Of a DNA stretch of 64,000 nucleotides, positions 1 through 8,724 are shown piece by piece. Each line of letters begins with the position of its first letter. Position 1 is the stretch's first letter. The stretch is from positions 744,001 to 808,000 of the forward strand of contig NZ_STGB01000001.1 of NCBI RefSeq assembly GCF_005222815.1, given 5' to 3'. Source of the DNA: Roseomonas sp. AR75 (GTDB lineage Bacteria; Pseudomonadota; Alphaproteobacteria; Acetobacterales; Acetobacteraceae). The notes under the pieces were generated by a model. That model saw only the letters and a program-made list of their open reading frames with translations, searched no databases and was not told the DNA's origin. The translations under genes were made by a program, and so were the position numbers.

Positions 1-1
1 C

Positions 2-1003
2 GAACTGCTGGGAATCGATCTCGATGCCGGGATCGGCCTGCCGCTGGCGAAGGTGGTGCCGGAATTCGGCGCGCTCTTCGCCGAGGCAGCCGCGGCGCCG
101 GAACGGCCGCGCATGGCGGAGATCCCGATCGGCCCGCCCTCCCGCCGCCGCATGCTGATCGCGCGGATCGGCACGGAGATGCAGCAGGGCGCCGTGGTCG
201 GCTACGTGCTGACCTTCGACGACATCACCGAGCTGCAATCGGCGCAGCGCAAGGCGGCCTGGGCCGATGTGGCGCGGCGCATCGCGCATGAGATCAAGAA
301 CCCGCTGACCCCGATCCAGCTATCGGCCGAGCGCCTCAAGCGGAAATACCTGAAGGAGATCGGCACCGATCCCGAGACCTTCCGCTCCCTCACCGACACC
401 ATCGTCCGCCAGGTCGGCGACATCGGCCGCATGGTGGACGAATTCTCCGCCTTCGCCCGCATGCCCCAGCCGGTGATCCGGCCCGAGAATCTGGGTCGCC
501 TCGTGCGGGAGGCGCTGGTGCTGCAGAAGGCTGCGCATCCGGAGATCGCTTACGAAACCGTGATCGCGGAGCCCTCTCCGACCGTGCCGGTGGATCGCCG
601 CCTGATCGGACAGGCGCTGACGAACCTGCTGCAGAATGCCGCCGATGCCGTCGCCGCGCGGCCGCGCGACGCGGCGACGGACGGGCAGGGCGGCCGAATC
701 GGCCTGCGACTCGAACCCTGCGCGGAAGGCTGGGCGATCACGGTGGAGGATGACGGAATCGGCCTGCCGGACGGCGAGGAACGTGCAAGGCTCACCGAGC
801 CCTATGTCACGCACAAGGCGAAAGGGACGGGCCTCGGCCTTGCCATCGTCAAGAAGATCATGGAGGACCATGGGGGACGGTTGGCGCTCGAGGACCGCGG
901 GGAAGGACCGGGGGCGCGTGCCGTGCTGATCCTGCCGGCCGACCCGCCGGCGGTGGCGCGGCGTGAGGAGGTGGGTTTGGGGCGGGTCGGTCATGGCGCA
1001 TGA
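2..1003 (+). CDS. ntrY: Nitrogen-regulation sensor histidine kinase NtrY, C-terminal part (5' end outside window)
   Basis: The frame is open from the first bases of the window, so only the C-terminal third or so is present. What remains is the end of a PAS-like segment, then a HisKA domain with the H-box RRIAHEIKNPLTPIQLSAE, whose His is the predicted phosphorylation site. An HATPase_c domain follows with N-box NLLQNAADAV, G1 DDGIGLP and G2 GTGLGLAIVKKI. The H-box sequence and the overlapping ntrX identify it as NtrY rather than NtrB. NtrY is known as a membrane sensor of nitrogen or redox state that phosphorylates NtrX. Its stop overlaps the ntrX start by 11 nt, indicating one transcript with translational coupling. 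Confidence 0.93.
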   Translation, partial: ELLGIDLDAGIGLPLAKVVPEFGALFAEAAAAPERPRMAEIPIGPPSRRRMLIARIGTEMQQGAVVGYVLTFDDITELQSAQRKAAWADVARRIAHEIKNPLTPIQLSAERLKRKYLKEIGTDPETFRSLTDTIVRQVGDIGRMVDEFSAFARMPQPVIRPENLGRLVREALVLQKAAHPEIAYETVIAEPSPTVPVDRRLIGQALTNLLQNAADAVAARPRDAATDGQGGRIGLRLEPCAEGWAITVEDDGIGLPDGEERARLTEPYVTHKAKGTGLGLAIVKKIMEDHGGRLALEDRGEGPGARAVLILPADPPAVARREEVGLGRVGHGA

Positions 1004-2396
1004 CATCCTGATCGTCGATGACGAGCCCGACATCCGCGCCCTCATCGAGGGCATCCTGTCGGATGAGGGCTATCAGACGCGGCAGGCGGCGAATTCCGAC
1101 CAGGCGCTGGCGGCCTTCCGGGCGCGCCGGCCCTCGCTGGTGATTCTCGACATCTGGCTGCAGAACTCGAAGCTGGATGGCCTTGGCATCCTCACGGTCA
1201 TGCACCAGGAGGAGCCGCGGGTTCCCTGCGTGATGATCTCCGGCCACGGCACGATCGAGACCGCGGTGCAGGCGATCCAGCAGGGCGCCTACGACTTCAT
1301 CGAGAAGCCCTTCGATTCGGACCGCCTGCTGCTCTGCGTCTCCCGCGCGCTGGAAGCGGCGCGGCTGAAGCGCGAGGTCAGCGAGCTGAAGCTCCGCGCG
1401 GGAGCGGAGACCGAGCTGGTCGGCGTCTCCCAGGCCGTGTCGCAGCTGCGCCAGGCGATCGAGCGCGTCGCGCCCACGGGATCGCGCGTGCTGATCAGCG
1501 GCCCCGCGGGCGCCGGCAAGGAAGTGGCGGCCCGCATGCTGCATGCCCGGTCCCGCCGGTCCGACGGGCCCTTCGTGGCGCTGAACTGCGCGACGCTCGC
1601 GCCCGGCCGCTTTGAGGAGGAGCTGTTCGGCGTGGAGGCGGGCACCGGGCCGGAGGCGCAGCCGCGCCGCGCCGGCGTGCTGGAGCGCGCGCATGGCGGC
1701 ACGCTGCTGCTCGACGAGGTCGGCGACATGCCGATGGAGACCCAGGGCAAGATCGTGCGCGCCCTGCAGGAGCAGGGCTTCATGCGCCTCGGCGGCGCGC
1801 AGCGCGTGCAGGTGGACGTCCGCGTCCTGGCCACGACCAGCAAGGACCTGCAGGGCGAGATCGCCGCCGGCCGCTTCCGCGAAGACCTGTTCTATCGGCT
1901 TGCCGTCGTGCCGCTGCGCATCGCGCCGCTGCGTGAGCGGCGGGAGGACATCCCCGCGCTCGCGCGCCACTTCATGGCGAAATCCGTCGAGACCTCCGGC
2001 ATGGCGCCCCGCGAGCTGACCGAGGACGCGCTGGCGGCGATGCAGGCCTATGAATGGCCGGGCAATGTGCGGGAACTGCGCAACCTCGTGGACTGGCTGC
2101 TGATCATGGCGCCGGGCGATGCGCGGGAGCCGGTGCGGCCGGACATGCTGCCGCCGCAGGTGGGCGCGGCCGCGCCCGCGGTGCTGAAGCTCGACCGCAG
2201 CAGCGAGATCATGACCCTGCCCCTGCGGGAGGCGCGCGAGCTGTTCGAGCGGCAGTATCTGGAAGCCCAGTTGCTGCGCTTCGGCGGCAACATCAGCCGC
2301 ACCGCGTCCTTCGTCGGCATGGAACGCAGCGCCTTGCATCGCAAGCTGAAGTTCCTGGGCGTGAATGCGGAGGACCGGGCGCCGGCGAACGGGTGA
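993..2396 (+). CDS. ntrX: Nitrogen-regulation response regulator NtrX
   Basis: The start is placed at the ATG beginning MAHDILIVDDEPDIR, a standard receiver N-terminus; a GTG 30 nt upstream is in frame but adds nothing conserved. The order is receiver domain (acceptor Asp in LVILDIW), AAA+ domain (Walker A GPAGAGKE, Walker B-like TLLLDEVGDMP, R-finger region REDLFYRLAVVPLR) and a Fis-type helix-turn-helix (GGNISRTASFVGMERSALHRKL). The loop that carries GAFTGA in sigma-54 activators reads GVEAGTGPEAQPRRAG, so the sigma-54 contact motif is absent. This is known for many alphaproteobacterial NtrX proteins, which are thought to act on sigma-70 promoters. Cognate kinase is the overlapping ntrY. 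Confidence 0.95.
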   Translation: MAHDILIVDDEPDIRALIEGILSDEGYQTRQAANSDQALAAFRARRPSLVILDIWLQNSKLDGLGILTVMHQEEPRVPCVMISGHGTIETAVQAIQQGAYDFIEKPFDSDRLLLCVSRALEAARLKREVSELKLRAGAETELVGVSQAVSQLRQAIERVAPTGSRVLISGPAGAGKEVAARMLHARSRRSDGPFVALNCATLAPGRFEEELFGVEAGTGPEAQPRRAGVLERAHGGTLLLDEVGDMPMETQGKIVRALQEQGFMRLGGAQRVQVDVRVLATTSKDLQGEIAAGRFREDLFYRLAVVPLRIAPLRERREDIPALARHFMAKSVETSGMAPRELTEDALAAMQAYEWPGNVRELRNLVDWLLIMAPGDAREPVRPDMLPPQVGAAAPAVLKLDRSSEIMTLPLREARELFERQYLEAQLLRFGGNISRTASFVGMERSALHRKLKFLGVNAEDRAPANG

Positions 2397-2430
2397 CAAC
2401 GCCGCGGTCTCGGGCATGATGGGAGCTGGC

Positions 2431-2551
2431 GGCCGGCGCAGCCGGCCGAGCGCCCGAAGGGCGCCGCGCACAAACCAACCGCCGAAGCGGCGCATCCGCG
2501 GCCTGCGCGCAAGCCAAGCCGGCGGAGCCGGCGCCCGGCGCCTGAGGGCAC
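2431..2551. repeat. Multi-hairpin intergenic repeat, copy A
   Basis: Four short perfect inverted repeats with 3-nt loops follow one another: GGCCGGC/GCCGGCC at 2431-2447, GCGCCC/GGGCGC at 2450-2464, CGCCG/CGGCG at 2480-2492 and GCCGGC/GCCGGC at 2518-2532. They lead into a 21-nt block at 2531-2551 ending CCTGAGGGCAC. The same terminal block and the same hairpin order occur at 56077-56168 with different stem sequences. It lies between ntrX and the aminotransferase gene, so it could influence mRNA ends or processing there; that role is inference. Confidence 0.75.
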
Positions 2552-2558
2552 GAAAGCA

Positions 2559-3431
2559 ATGTCCAAGATCGCCTACGTGAACGGCCGATACCTGCCGCAG
2601 CCCGAAGCCTCGGTGAATATCGAGGATCGCGGCTACCAGTTCGGGGATGGCATCTACGAGGTCGTGCACCTCTATGACGGCCGCTACGTGGACGAGGATC
2701 TGCACCTGGCGCGGCTGGAACGCTCCCTGCGGGAGATCCAGCTTCCGATGCCGATGTCGCGCGCCGCGCTGCGGCTGGTGCTGCGGGAAGTCGCGCGGCG
2801 CAACCGCGTGACGGAAGGGCTGCTCTACATGCAGGTGACGCGCGGCGTGGCGCGGCGCGACCATCCCTTTCCGGCGAAGCCCGTGCCGCCCGCGCTGGTC
2901 GTCACCATCAAGCGCATCCCGCCCTATCCGACCGACATCGAGAAGTGGCAGGCCAGCGCCATCACCCTGCCCGACCTGCGCTGGGCGCGCTGCGACATCA
3001 AGACGGTGAACCTGCTGCCCAACTGCCTGGCGCGCCAAGCCGCGAAGCAGCAGGGCGCCATCGAGGCGATCCTCTACGACGAGGAAACCCGCGTCGTGAA
3101 CGAGGGCGCGGCCACCACCTTCTGGATCGTGGACGAGAAGGGCGCGATCCGCACCCGCCACCTGGACCATGTGATCCTGCCGGGCTGCACCCGTGCGGCG
3201 CTGATGGCGGAACTCAAGGCCGCCGGCATGGAATGGGACGAGACGCCCTACACGCTGGACGATCTGGCCAAGGCCCGAGAGGCCTTCATCACCTCTGCTA
3301 CCTCCTTCGTGCGGCCGATCACGAAGGTGGACGGCAAGCCTGTCGGGGATGGGAAGGTCGGGCCGGTGGTGCGTCGCCTGTTCGACATGTTCGCCCGTCA
3401 TGTGAAGGGCGGGCTCAGGAACGCGGCATGA
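2559..3431 (+). CDS. dat: D-amino acid aminotransferase (class IV PLP enzyme)
   Basis: The 290-residue protein has the fold-type IV transaminase layout. MSKIAYVNGRYLP leads into EDRGYQFGDGIYEVV; the PLP-binding Lys is expected in CDIKTVNLLPN, and the cofactor-binding stretch is EGAATTFWIV. DIKTVNLL matches D-alanine/D-amino acid aminotransferases better than branched-chain enzymes or ADC lyase. The family moves amino groups between D-amino acids and 2-oxo acids, supplying D-Glu/D-Ala for peptidoglycan. The stop overlaps the next start as ATGA, so it heads a three-gene operon with the NTF2-like and HAD genes. Exact substrate preference cannot be read from sequence. Confidence 0.88.
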   Translation: MSKIAYVNGRYLPQPEASVNIEDRGYQFGDGIYEVVHLYDGRYVDEDLHLARLERSLREIQLPMPMSRAALRLVLREVARRNRVTEGLLYMQVTRGVARRDHPFPAKPVPPALVVTIKRIPPYPTDIEKWQASAITLPDLRWARCDIKTVNLLPNCLARQAAKQQGAIEAILYDEETRVVNEGAATTFWIVDEKGAIRTRHLDHVILPGCTRAALMAELKAAGMEWDETPYTLDDLAKAREAFITSATSFVRPITKVDGKPVGDGKVGPVVRRLFDMFARHVKGGLRNAA

Positions 3432-3826
3432 CACCCGCCGCGCTGGTGCGCGCCTTCTACGGGGAAGTGTGGGAGGCTGGACGCCTCGACCGCATCCCCG
3501 CATTGATGCATGCCGAGGTCACGTTCCGCGGGTCGCTTGGGCCTGTGCTGCGCGGCCACGATGCCTTTGCCGGCTATGTGCGCCAGGTCCGCGGCGCGCT
3601 CGGCGGCTACCGGTGCGAGGTGCTCACGCTTGTCGAGGCGCCCGATCGTGCCGCGGCACGGATGCGTTTTTCCGGTCTGCATGAGGGCGCGCCGCTGCTT
3701 GGCATCGCACCGACCGGGCGCGCGGTGAGTTGGGAGGGCGCGGCCTTCTTCGATTGCGCGGGCGGCGCGATCCGCGACCTCTGGGTGCTTGGCGACCTCG
3801 ACGACCTCAGGCGACAACTCGCATGA
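3428..3826 (+). CDS. NTF2-like (SnoaL/polyketide cyclase-type) protein
   Basis: This 132-residue protein begins MTPAALVRAFYGEVWEAGRLDRIPALMHAEVTFRGSLGP-type sequence, the opening helix and strand arrangement of SnoaL-like NTF2 cone folds: N-terminal helices, 'vtFrg' strand, HDAFAGYVRQVRGAL helix, then antiparallel strands. Such proteins are small alpha+beta cones that bind hydrophobic ligands or catalyse isomerase/cyclase reactions, but function varies widely and no catalytic set is evident here. The start codon overlaps the dat stop (ATGA) and its stop overlaps the HAD-gene start (ATGA), so it is almost certainly made together with them. Its partner reaction is unknown. Confidence 0.8.
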   Translation: MTPAALVRAFYGEVWEAGRLDRIPALMHAEVTFRGSLGPVLRGHDAFAGYVRQVRGALGGYRCEVLTLVEAPDRAAARMRFSGLHEGAPLLGIAPTGRAVSWEGAAFFDCAGGAIRDLWVLGDLDDLRRQLA

Positions 3827-4491
3827 AGCGTCCGGCCTGCATCCTCTGGGACTGGGACAACACGCTGGTGGATGGCTGGGCGGCCATCCAGCATGGACTG
3901 AATGTCACCTTCCGCGACTTCGGCATGCAGGAGTGGGATCGCGAGACCGTGCTCGCCCGCGTCCGCGGTTCGCTGCGCGACACCTTTCCCGGCATGTTCG
4001 GCGCCGAATGGGAACGGGCGCGCGACGTGTTCTACGCAGCGGTCCGGTCCTGCCATCTCGACGTGCTCTCGCCCATGCCCGGCGCCGTCGCGGCAATCGG
4101 GGCGGCGGCGGCGCTCGGCCCGCAGGGCGTGATCAGCAACAAGCAGGGTCCGCTGTTGCGGGCGGAAGCGGCGCATCTCGGCTGGAATGCGGGTTTCGCC
4201 GTGCTCGTCGGCGCCGGAGATGCCGCCGCCGACAAGCCGGATCCCGCGCCTTTCGTGATGGCGCTGGCCGCCTGCGGGGTGAAGGCGGGTGCGCATGTCT
4301 GGTATGTCGGCGACACCGCGCTCGACATGCGCGCCGCGCGCGCGGCCGGCTGCACGGCGGTGCTGGTCGGCGGCGCGCCGCATGATGGCGGCGAGGCCAA
4401 CGCCAACCCGGACTTCGCCTTCGCCGATGCCGCAAGCCTGGGCGCCGCGCTCAGGGCTTGCGCAGCCATGCCGGCAGAAGGGGGCAGGTGA
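3823..4491 (+). CDS. HAD-superfamily hydrolase (phosphoglycolate phosphatase-like)
   Basis: The 222-residue product shows all four HAD motifs. Motif I is [10 protein letters not shown] (nucleophile and acid/base Asp; the usual FDxDGT is WDWDNT here). Motif II is in GVISNKQG, motif III is the Lys in ADKPDPAPF, and motif IV is [16 protein letters not shown] helical cap lies between motifs I and II, as in subfamily IA phosphatases such as Gph. These enzymes dephosphorylate small phosphometabolites; the actual substrate is not determinable. It is the last gene of the dat operon, joined by a 4-nt overlap, and is followed by about 100 nt before hfq. Confidence 0.87.
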   Translation: MKRPACILWDWDNTLVDGWAAIQHGLNVTFRDFGMQEWDRETVLARVRGSLRDTFPGMFGAEWERARDVFYAAVRSCHLDVLSPMPGAVAAIGAAAALGPQGVISNKQGPLLRAEAAHLGWNAGFAVLVGAGDAAADKPDPAPFVMALAACGVKAGAHVWYVGDTALDMRAARAAGCTAVLVGGAPHDGGEANANPDFAFADAASLGAALRACAAMPAEGGR

Positions 4492-4588
4492 TCCCCGCGC
4501 TGGCGCCTCCCTCCCTTGCCAGAGCGCCCGCACCTCTGGAAAGGTGATGCCGTCGGTCCTGCACGCTGCCCCGGCGGCGCGGCAGGCC

Positions 4589-4951
4589 ATGAACAAGAAG
4601 GACCAACCCTCCGTGGCCGCCGAGAAGTCGCAGAACGTACAGGACGTCTTCCTGAACCATGTGCGCAAGTCCAAGACGCCCGTCACCGTCTTCCTGGTGA
4701 ACGGCGTCAAGCTGCAGGGCATCATCACCTGGTTCGACAATTTCTCCGTGCTGCTGCGGCGGGACGGGCACACGCAGCTCGTCTACAAGCACGCGATCAG
4801 CACGGTGATGCCGGGCGCGCCCATCTCGCTGTTCGACGCCGGCACCGCGGGCACCGGCGCTGCTCCCGGGGCGGCGTCGGCAGACCCCGGTGCGCCCGCG
4901 CGCGAAGGCCGCCTGACGCTGGGAGCAGGCCCTGTCGGACGCGGCGAATAG
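4589..4951 (+). CDS. hfq: RNA chaperone Hfq
   Basis: Sm1 and Sm2 are clear: [30 protein letters not shown], and later [24 protein letters not shown], with the YKHAIST signature of the proximal face and Gln near the N-terminus. Hfq hexamers bind sRNA and mRNA and govern post-transcriptional regulation. At 120 residues it is longer than many alphaproteobacterial Hfq proteins (about 80-95) because of a Gly/Ala/Pro-rich tail ([16 protein letters not shown] onward). An in-frame ATG at 4547 has a better Shine-Dalgarno (GGAAAGG at 4538-4544) and would add 14 residues; 4589 was chosen because MNKK matches the usual N-terminus. hflX follows with overlap. Confidence 0.93.
   Translation: MNKKDQPSVAAEKSQNVQDVFLNHVRKSKTPVTVFLVNGVKLQGIITWFDNFSVLLRRDGHTQLVYKHAISTVMPGAPISLFDAGTAGTGAAPGAASADPGAPAREGRLTLGAGPVGRGE
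4921..4934 (+). promoter_or_regulatory. Shine-Dalgarno and probable CTG start of hflX inside hfq
   Basis: GGGAGCAGG (4920s) lies a few bases before CTG at 4932, the first codon of [20 protein letters not shown]. Between the in-frame stop TGA at 4914 and the first ATG at 5136 the hflX frame has no ATG, GTG or TTG, yet conserved HflX sequence ([10 protein letters not shown]) lies before 5136. CTG initiation is therefore the simplest reading. Confidence 0.6.
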
Positions 4952-6257
4952 CAACGAGCCCCGGGGCGAGGAGAAGGGGCCGACCAAGGCCGCCGTCATC
5001 CTGCCCTATGAGCGTGCCGGACGAAGCGACGGCGCGGGCACGCGCGCGGCCGAGGCAAGGCTGGCGGAGGCCGTCGGTCTCACCGCCTCCATCGGGCTGA
5101 CGGTCGTCCACAGCGCGATCCATCCGCTGCGCACCATGCGCCCCTCCACGCTGCTTGGCGAAGGGCAGGTGGCCATGGTGAAGGAGGCGGTGGAGCGGCA
5201 CGGCGTGACCGTGGTGGTGGTGGATGCCGCGCTCAGCCCGGTGCAGCAGCGCAACCTCGAACGCGCCTGGGACTGCAAGGTCATCGACCGCACCGGCCTG
5301 ATCCTGGAGATCTTCGGCGAGCGCGCCGCCACCAAGGAAGGCACGCTGCAGGTCGAGCTGGCGCATCTGGAATACCAGCGCACCCGCCTGGTGCGATCCT
5401 GGACCCACCTGGAACGGCAGCGCGGCGGCTTCGGCTTCCTCGGCGGCCCCGGCGAATCGCAGATCGAGATCGACCGCCGCCTGATCGGCGAGCGCATCGT
5501 CAAGCTGAAGAAGGAGCTGGAGCAGGTGCGCCGCACCCGCGGCCTGCACCGCAAGGCGCGCGAGCGCGTACCCTACCCGGTCGTCGCGCTGGTCGGCTAC
5601 ACCAACGCGGGCAAGTCCACGCTGTTCAACGCGCTGACCGGCGCCGGCGTCTATGCGCAGGACCAGCTCTTCGCGACGCTCGACCCGACGATGCGCGCGA
5701 TCCGGCTGCCGTCCGGGCGCACCGTGATCCTCTCCGACACGGTCGGCTTCATCTCAGACCTGCCGACACAGCTTGTCGAGGCGTTCCGCGCGACGCTGGA
5801 GGAAGTGGCCGCGGCCGACATCATCCTGCATGTCCGCGACGCCGCGCATCCCGACAGCGCCGCGCAGCGCGCCGACGTGCTGGAGGTGCTGACGGAGATG
5901 GCCGAAGGCGCCGATGCCGCGCTGGATGCCGATTGGCCCTCGCGCGTGGTCGAGGTGCTGAACAAGGCCGACCTGATGGGCGGCGTGGACGCCGTGCCGC
6001 ATGTGCCGGGCGCCATCGCCGTCTCTGCCCTGACCGGCGACGGGCTGGACGAGTTGCGTGCCGCGCTTGATGAGCGCCTGGCGGCGGGCATGGAGACGGC
6101 CGAGTTCCGCCTCGCCCCCTCCGACGGCGCCGGCATCGCCTGGCTCTACGAGCATGGCGAGGTGATCGCGCGCGAGGATGCCGAGGAGGCGATCCGCCTT
6201 ACCGTCCGCCTCTCCCCCGCCAACCGCGCGCGCTTCGAGCAGAGATCCGCCTCGTGA
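4932..6257 (+). CDS. hflX: Ribosome-splitting GTPase HflX
   Basis: The protein carries the HflX N-terminal domain (NPxQQRNLE-like [52 protein letters not shown]), a coiled-coil linker, then a GTPase domain with G1 [13 protein letters not shown]3 [10 protein letters not shown] and G4 NKADL. HflX binds the 50S subunit and splits stalled or hibernating ribosomes after stress. The first ATG (5136) would delete conserved N-terminal sequence, so I start it at CTG 4932, which overlaps the end of hfq by 20 nt; a CTG near 5002 is an alternative. The hfq-hflX pairing is the usual alphaproteobacterial arrangement. Start choice is inference; identity is firm. Confidence 0.9.
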   Translation: MSDAANSNEPRGEEKGPTKAAVILPYERAGRSDGAGTRAAEARLAEAVGLTASIGLTVVHSAIHPLRTMRPSTLLGEGQVAMVKEAVERHGVTVVVVDAALSPVQQRNLERAWDCKVIDRTGLILEIFGERAATKEGTLQVELAHLEYQRTRLVRSWTHLERQRGGFGFLGGPGESQIEIDRRLIGERIVKLKKELEQVRRTRGLHRKARERVPYPVVALVGYTNAGKSTLFNALTGAGVYAQDQLFATLDPTMRAIRLPSGRTVILSDTVGFISDLPTQLVEAFRATLEEVAAADIILHVRDAAHPDSAAQRADVLEVLTEMAEGADAALDADWPSRVVEVLNKADLMGGVDAVPHVPGAIAVSALTGDGLDELRAALDERLAAGMETAEFRLAPSDGAGIAWLYEHGEVIAREDAEEAIRLTVRLSPANRARFEQRSAS

Positions 6258-7090
6258 CGCCATCGCGCGCCCGCGTCAGCGAGGTCGCCACGCTGCTGCG
6301 GGAGGCGGCGCACGCGGAGATCATGCCGCGCTTCCGCCGCCTCGCCCCCGATGCGGTGCGCGCCAAGACCGGCCCGCTGGATCTCGTGACGGAGGCCGAC
6401 GAGGCGTCGGAGCGCGTCATCGCCGCGGGCCTCGAACGCCTGTTTCCCGGCTGTGTCGTGGTGGGCGAGGAAAGCGCCTCGGCCGACCCAGCCATCCTGG
6501 ACAAGCTGGCCGGAGCCGATCTCGCCTTCGTCGTGGACCCGGTGGACGGCACCGCCAATTTCGCCGCGGGCGTGCCGCTGTTCGGCTGCATGGCCGCGAT
6601 GTTCCTGCGCGGCGAGGTTGTCGCCGGCTGGATCCATGATCCGCTCGGCGACGACACCGCCATCGCGCTGCGCGGGGAAGGGGCCTGGGTGGAGGATGCC
6701 GAAGGCACGTCGCATGGCGCGATGCGCGTTGCCGAAGCGGCGCCGGTGGCGCGCATGGTCGGCGCCGTCTCCTGGAACTGGATGCCGGAGCCGCTGCGCA
6801 GCCAGGTGCCCGGCCGCCTGCCGCGCCTTGCCGCCGCCGTCAGCTATCGCTGCGCCGCGCATGAATACCGGCTCGTCGCCGGCGGCCATGCGCATCTGCT
6901 GGTCTACAACCGCCTGCTGCCCTGGGACCACGCCGCGGGCTGGCTGCTGCATGCCGAGGCCGGTGGCTACGCCGCCCGCTTCGACGGCAAGCCCTACGAT
7001 CCCGCGCGGCACCGCGACGGTGGCCTGATCTGCGCGCCCGACCGCGCGAGCTGGGACGCGATCATGGACGCCCTGATCCGCGGTGCCTGA
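6254..7090 (+). CDS. Inositol monophosphatase family protein
   Basis: A GTG start overlaps the hflX stop (GTGA). The 278-residue product has the Mg-dependent phosphatase signatures GEES (metal Glu), DPVDGTANF (metal Asp residues) and PWDHAAG (third metal Asp), plus the early LVTEADEASE motif. Family members dephosphorylate inositol monophosphate, 3'-phosphoadenosine phosphates or histidinol phosphate, and SuhB-like members also affect rRNA transcription. DPVDGTANFAAG followed by GCMAAMF is closest to the generic SuhB/IMPase group, but substrate cannot be assigned. It overlaps greB at its 3' end, so hfq-hflX-this gene-greB probably form one RNA-metabolism operon. Confidence 0.86.
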   Translation: MTPSRARVSEVATLLREAAHAEIMPRFRRLAPDAVRAKTGPLDLVTEADEASERVIAAGLERLFPGCVVVGEESASADPAILDKLAGADLAFVVDPVDGTANFAAGVPLFGCMAAMFLRGEVVAGWIHDPLGDDTAIALRGEGAWVEDAEGTSHGAMRVAEAAPVARMVGAVSWNWMPEPLRSQVPGRLPRLAAAVSYRCAAHEYRLVAGGHAHLLVYNRLLPWDHAAGWLLHAEAGGYAARFDGKPYDPARHRDGGLICAPDRASWDAIMDALIRGA

Positions 7091-7616
7091 GGGCGACGAC
7101 GAGGACGAGGAGGACGGCCCGCCCGGGCTTCCGCCCGGCACGCCCTTCTACATGACCCCCACCGGCGTTGCCGCGCTGCGCGAGGAATTGCGCCGCCTGT
7201 GGGAGGAGGAGCGGCCGAAGGTGGTGGAGGTCGTCTCCTGGGCCGCGGGTCTCGGCGACCGGTCGGAGAATGCCGACTACCAGTACGGCAAGCGCCGCCT
7301 GCGCCAGATCGACGGGCGCGTGCGCTTCCTGCGCAAGCGGCTGGAACGCGTGCAGGTGGTCGACCCCGCGGCGCAGACGAAGCGCGACCAGGTCTTCTTC
7401 GGCGCCACCGTCACCTATGCGCGCCTGTCCGACGATGCCGAGGTCACTGTCACCATCGTCGGCGTGGACGAGGCCGATGCGGAAGCCGGGCGCATCTCCT
7501 GGGTGGCGCCGGTCGCACGCGCGCTGCTGGGCGCGCGCGTCGGCGATGCGCGGAAGCTGCGCACGCCCGCCGGTGTCGAGGAGATCGAGGTCGTTTCGAT
7601 CGCCTATCCCACCTGA
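7083..7616 (+). CDS. greB: Transcription elongation factor GreB
   Basis: GTG start, 8-nt overlap with the phosphatase gene. After an acidic N-terminal tail (MPEGDDEDEEDGPPG) comes the GreA/GreB coiled coil with the functional acidic tip DRSENADYQYGKRRLRQID, then a C-terminal FKBP-like domain (VFFGATVTYARLSDDAEVTVTIVGVDEAD, ISWVAPVARALLGARVGDA). The YQYGKRRLRQIDGRVRFL stretch is GreB-type rather than GreA-type. It enters the RNA polymerase secondary channel and stimulates cleavage of backtracked transcripts. At 177 residues it is somewhat longer than typical GreB (about 158), mainly from the acidic head. Confidence 0.9.
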   Translation: MPEGDDEDEEDGPPGLPPGTPFYMTPTGVAALREELRRLWEEERPKVVEVVSWAAGLGDRSENADYQYGKRRLRQIDGRVRFLRKRLERVQVVDPAAQTKRDQVFFGATVTYARLSDDAEVTVTIVGVDEADAEAGRISWVAPVARALLGARVGDARKLRTPAGVEEIEVVSIAYPT

Positions 7617-7729
7617 AGCGGATCAATTTGCGCGAAGGGGCGCTCGCGCCGCCATGTCAATCATGCGACGATCCTACCATTCTGGCGCGCTGTGGCGTGC
7701 CCGGCCCGGATGATCGGGGAGTGCGAACC

Positions 7730-8680
7730 ATGCAGCGTGCCTTCATCATCCTCTTCCTGCTGCTGCTCGGCGCGGTGCCGGCCTTCGCGCAGGTGCCGCA
7801 GACGGTGCAGCGCAACCAGCGCGAGGCCGAGGCGGATTGCCGCTCGGCGGGTGGCCGTCCCAGCATACTCCCCGCCTTTCAGGCGCAACTCGACCTCAAC
7901 GGCGACGGCCAGCCCGACTACGTCCAGGACTACACCGGGCTCGATTGCCAGGGCGCGGCCTCCTTCTTCTGCGGCTCGGCGGGCTGCCCGCTCGTGATCT
8001 TCCTCTCGCCCGCCTACCGCGCGGAGGGCCTTGGCCATTCGCAGAGCTGGACGGTGGACCGCACGCGGACTCCGCCCGCGATGGTGCTCTCGCTGCACGG
8101 CTCCTCCTGCGGCCGGGCAGGCGCCGATTCCTGCGAGGTGCGACTTGCCTGGAACGGGCGCGAGATGGCGCGCATCGGCGCCGGCGCGCCGGCGCCGCGC
8201 GTCGCCTCGCCCGCGCCAATACGCCCCGCGCCGGCACCCGGCGGCGAAACCAAATCCGGCACGCCGGCCGCCAACGCCCCGCCGCCCGCAGCCTCGCCGC
8301 CAGGCAGCACCTGGCAGGTGCGGCAGGGCGGCGATGGCCGCTCCATTGCCGTGGTGGCCGGGCCGGGCGTGGTCAGCGCCTTCACCGTGATGTGCCACCA
8401 GGGCGTGCCGGTCGCGGCGCTCGCGCTGCGCGCCCGGCCGCCGGCCGGGCCGGTGACGCTGAGCTTCGCGGGCCGCGGCGGCCGGGCTTCCGTGCCGCTG
8501 GCGCCGGGCGGCGGCAATGTCTGGATGGCGGATCTGCGCAACTCCGCCGTGCCCGGGCTGCTCGCCGGCAACGATTCCAGCCTCGAGCTCAGGATCAATG
8601 GCGGGCTGCAGGGACGGCTTCCGCTGCAGGGCTCCACCCGCGCGGTGCGCGACGCGCTGCAGGGCTGCCTCGCCTTCTGA
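7730..8680 (+). CDS. Secreted hypothetical protein
   Basis: I do not recognise the family. A classical Sec signal peptide (MQRAFIILFLLLLGAVPAFAQ, cleaved after AFA) precedes a region beginning LDLNGDGQPDYVQDY, an EF-hand-like Ca-binding loop also seen in VCBS/FG-GAP proteins. Cys-containing strands follow (GLDCQGAASFFCGSAGC) and could form disulfides in the periplasm. A Pro/Ala linker (about residues 155-195) separates this from a C-terminal beta domain (TWQVRQGGDGRSIAVVAGPGVVSAF onward). About 110 nt of non-coding sequence separate it from greB, so it probably has its own promoter. Confidence 0.7.
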   Translation: MQRAFIILFLLLLGAVPAFAQVPQTVQRNQREAEADCRSAGGRPSILPAFQAQLDLNGDGQPDYVQDYTGLDCQGAASFFCGSAGCPLVIFLSPAYRAEGLGHSQSWTVDRTRTPPAMVLSLHGSSCGRAGADSCEVRLAWNGREMARIGAGAPAPRVASPAPIRPAPAPGGETKSGTPAANAPPPAASPPGSTWQVRQGGDGRSIAVVAGPGVVSAFTVMCHQGVPVAALALRARPPAGPVTLSFAGRGGRASVPLAPGGGNVWMADLRNSAVPGLLAGNDSSLELRINGGLQGRLPLQGSTRAVRDALQGCLAF

Positions 8681-8724
8681 ACCGCGGCGTGGCGCGGGGG
8701 CCGCGCGGCTGTTAGGGCTGCGGC

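Noticed and set aside
858..3503. 881-residue - strand frame opposite ntrX and dat
   Set aside because: No recognisable domain; mirror-frame artefact of high GC coding sequence on the other strand.
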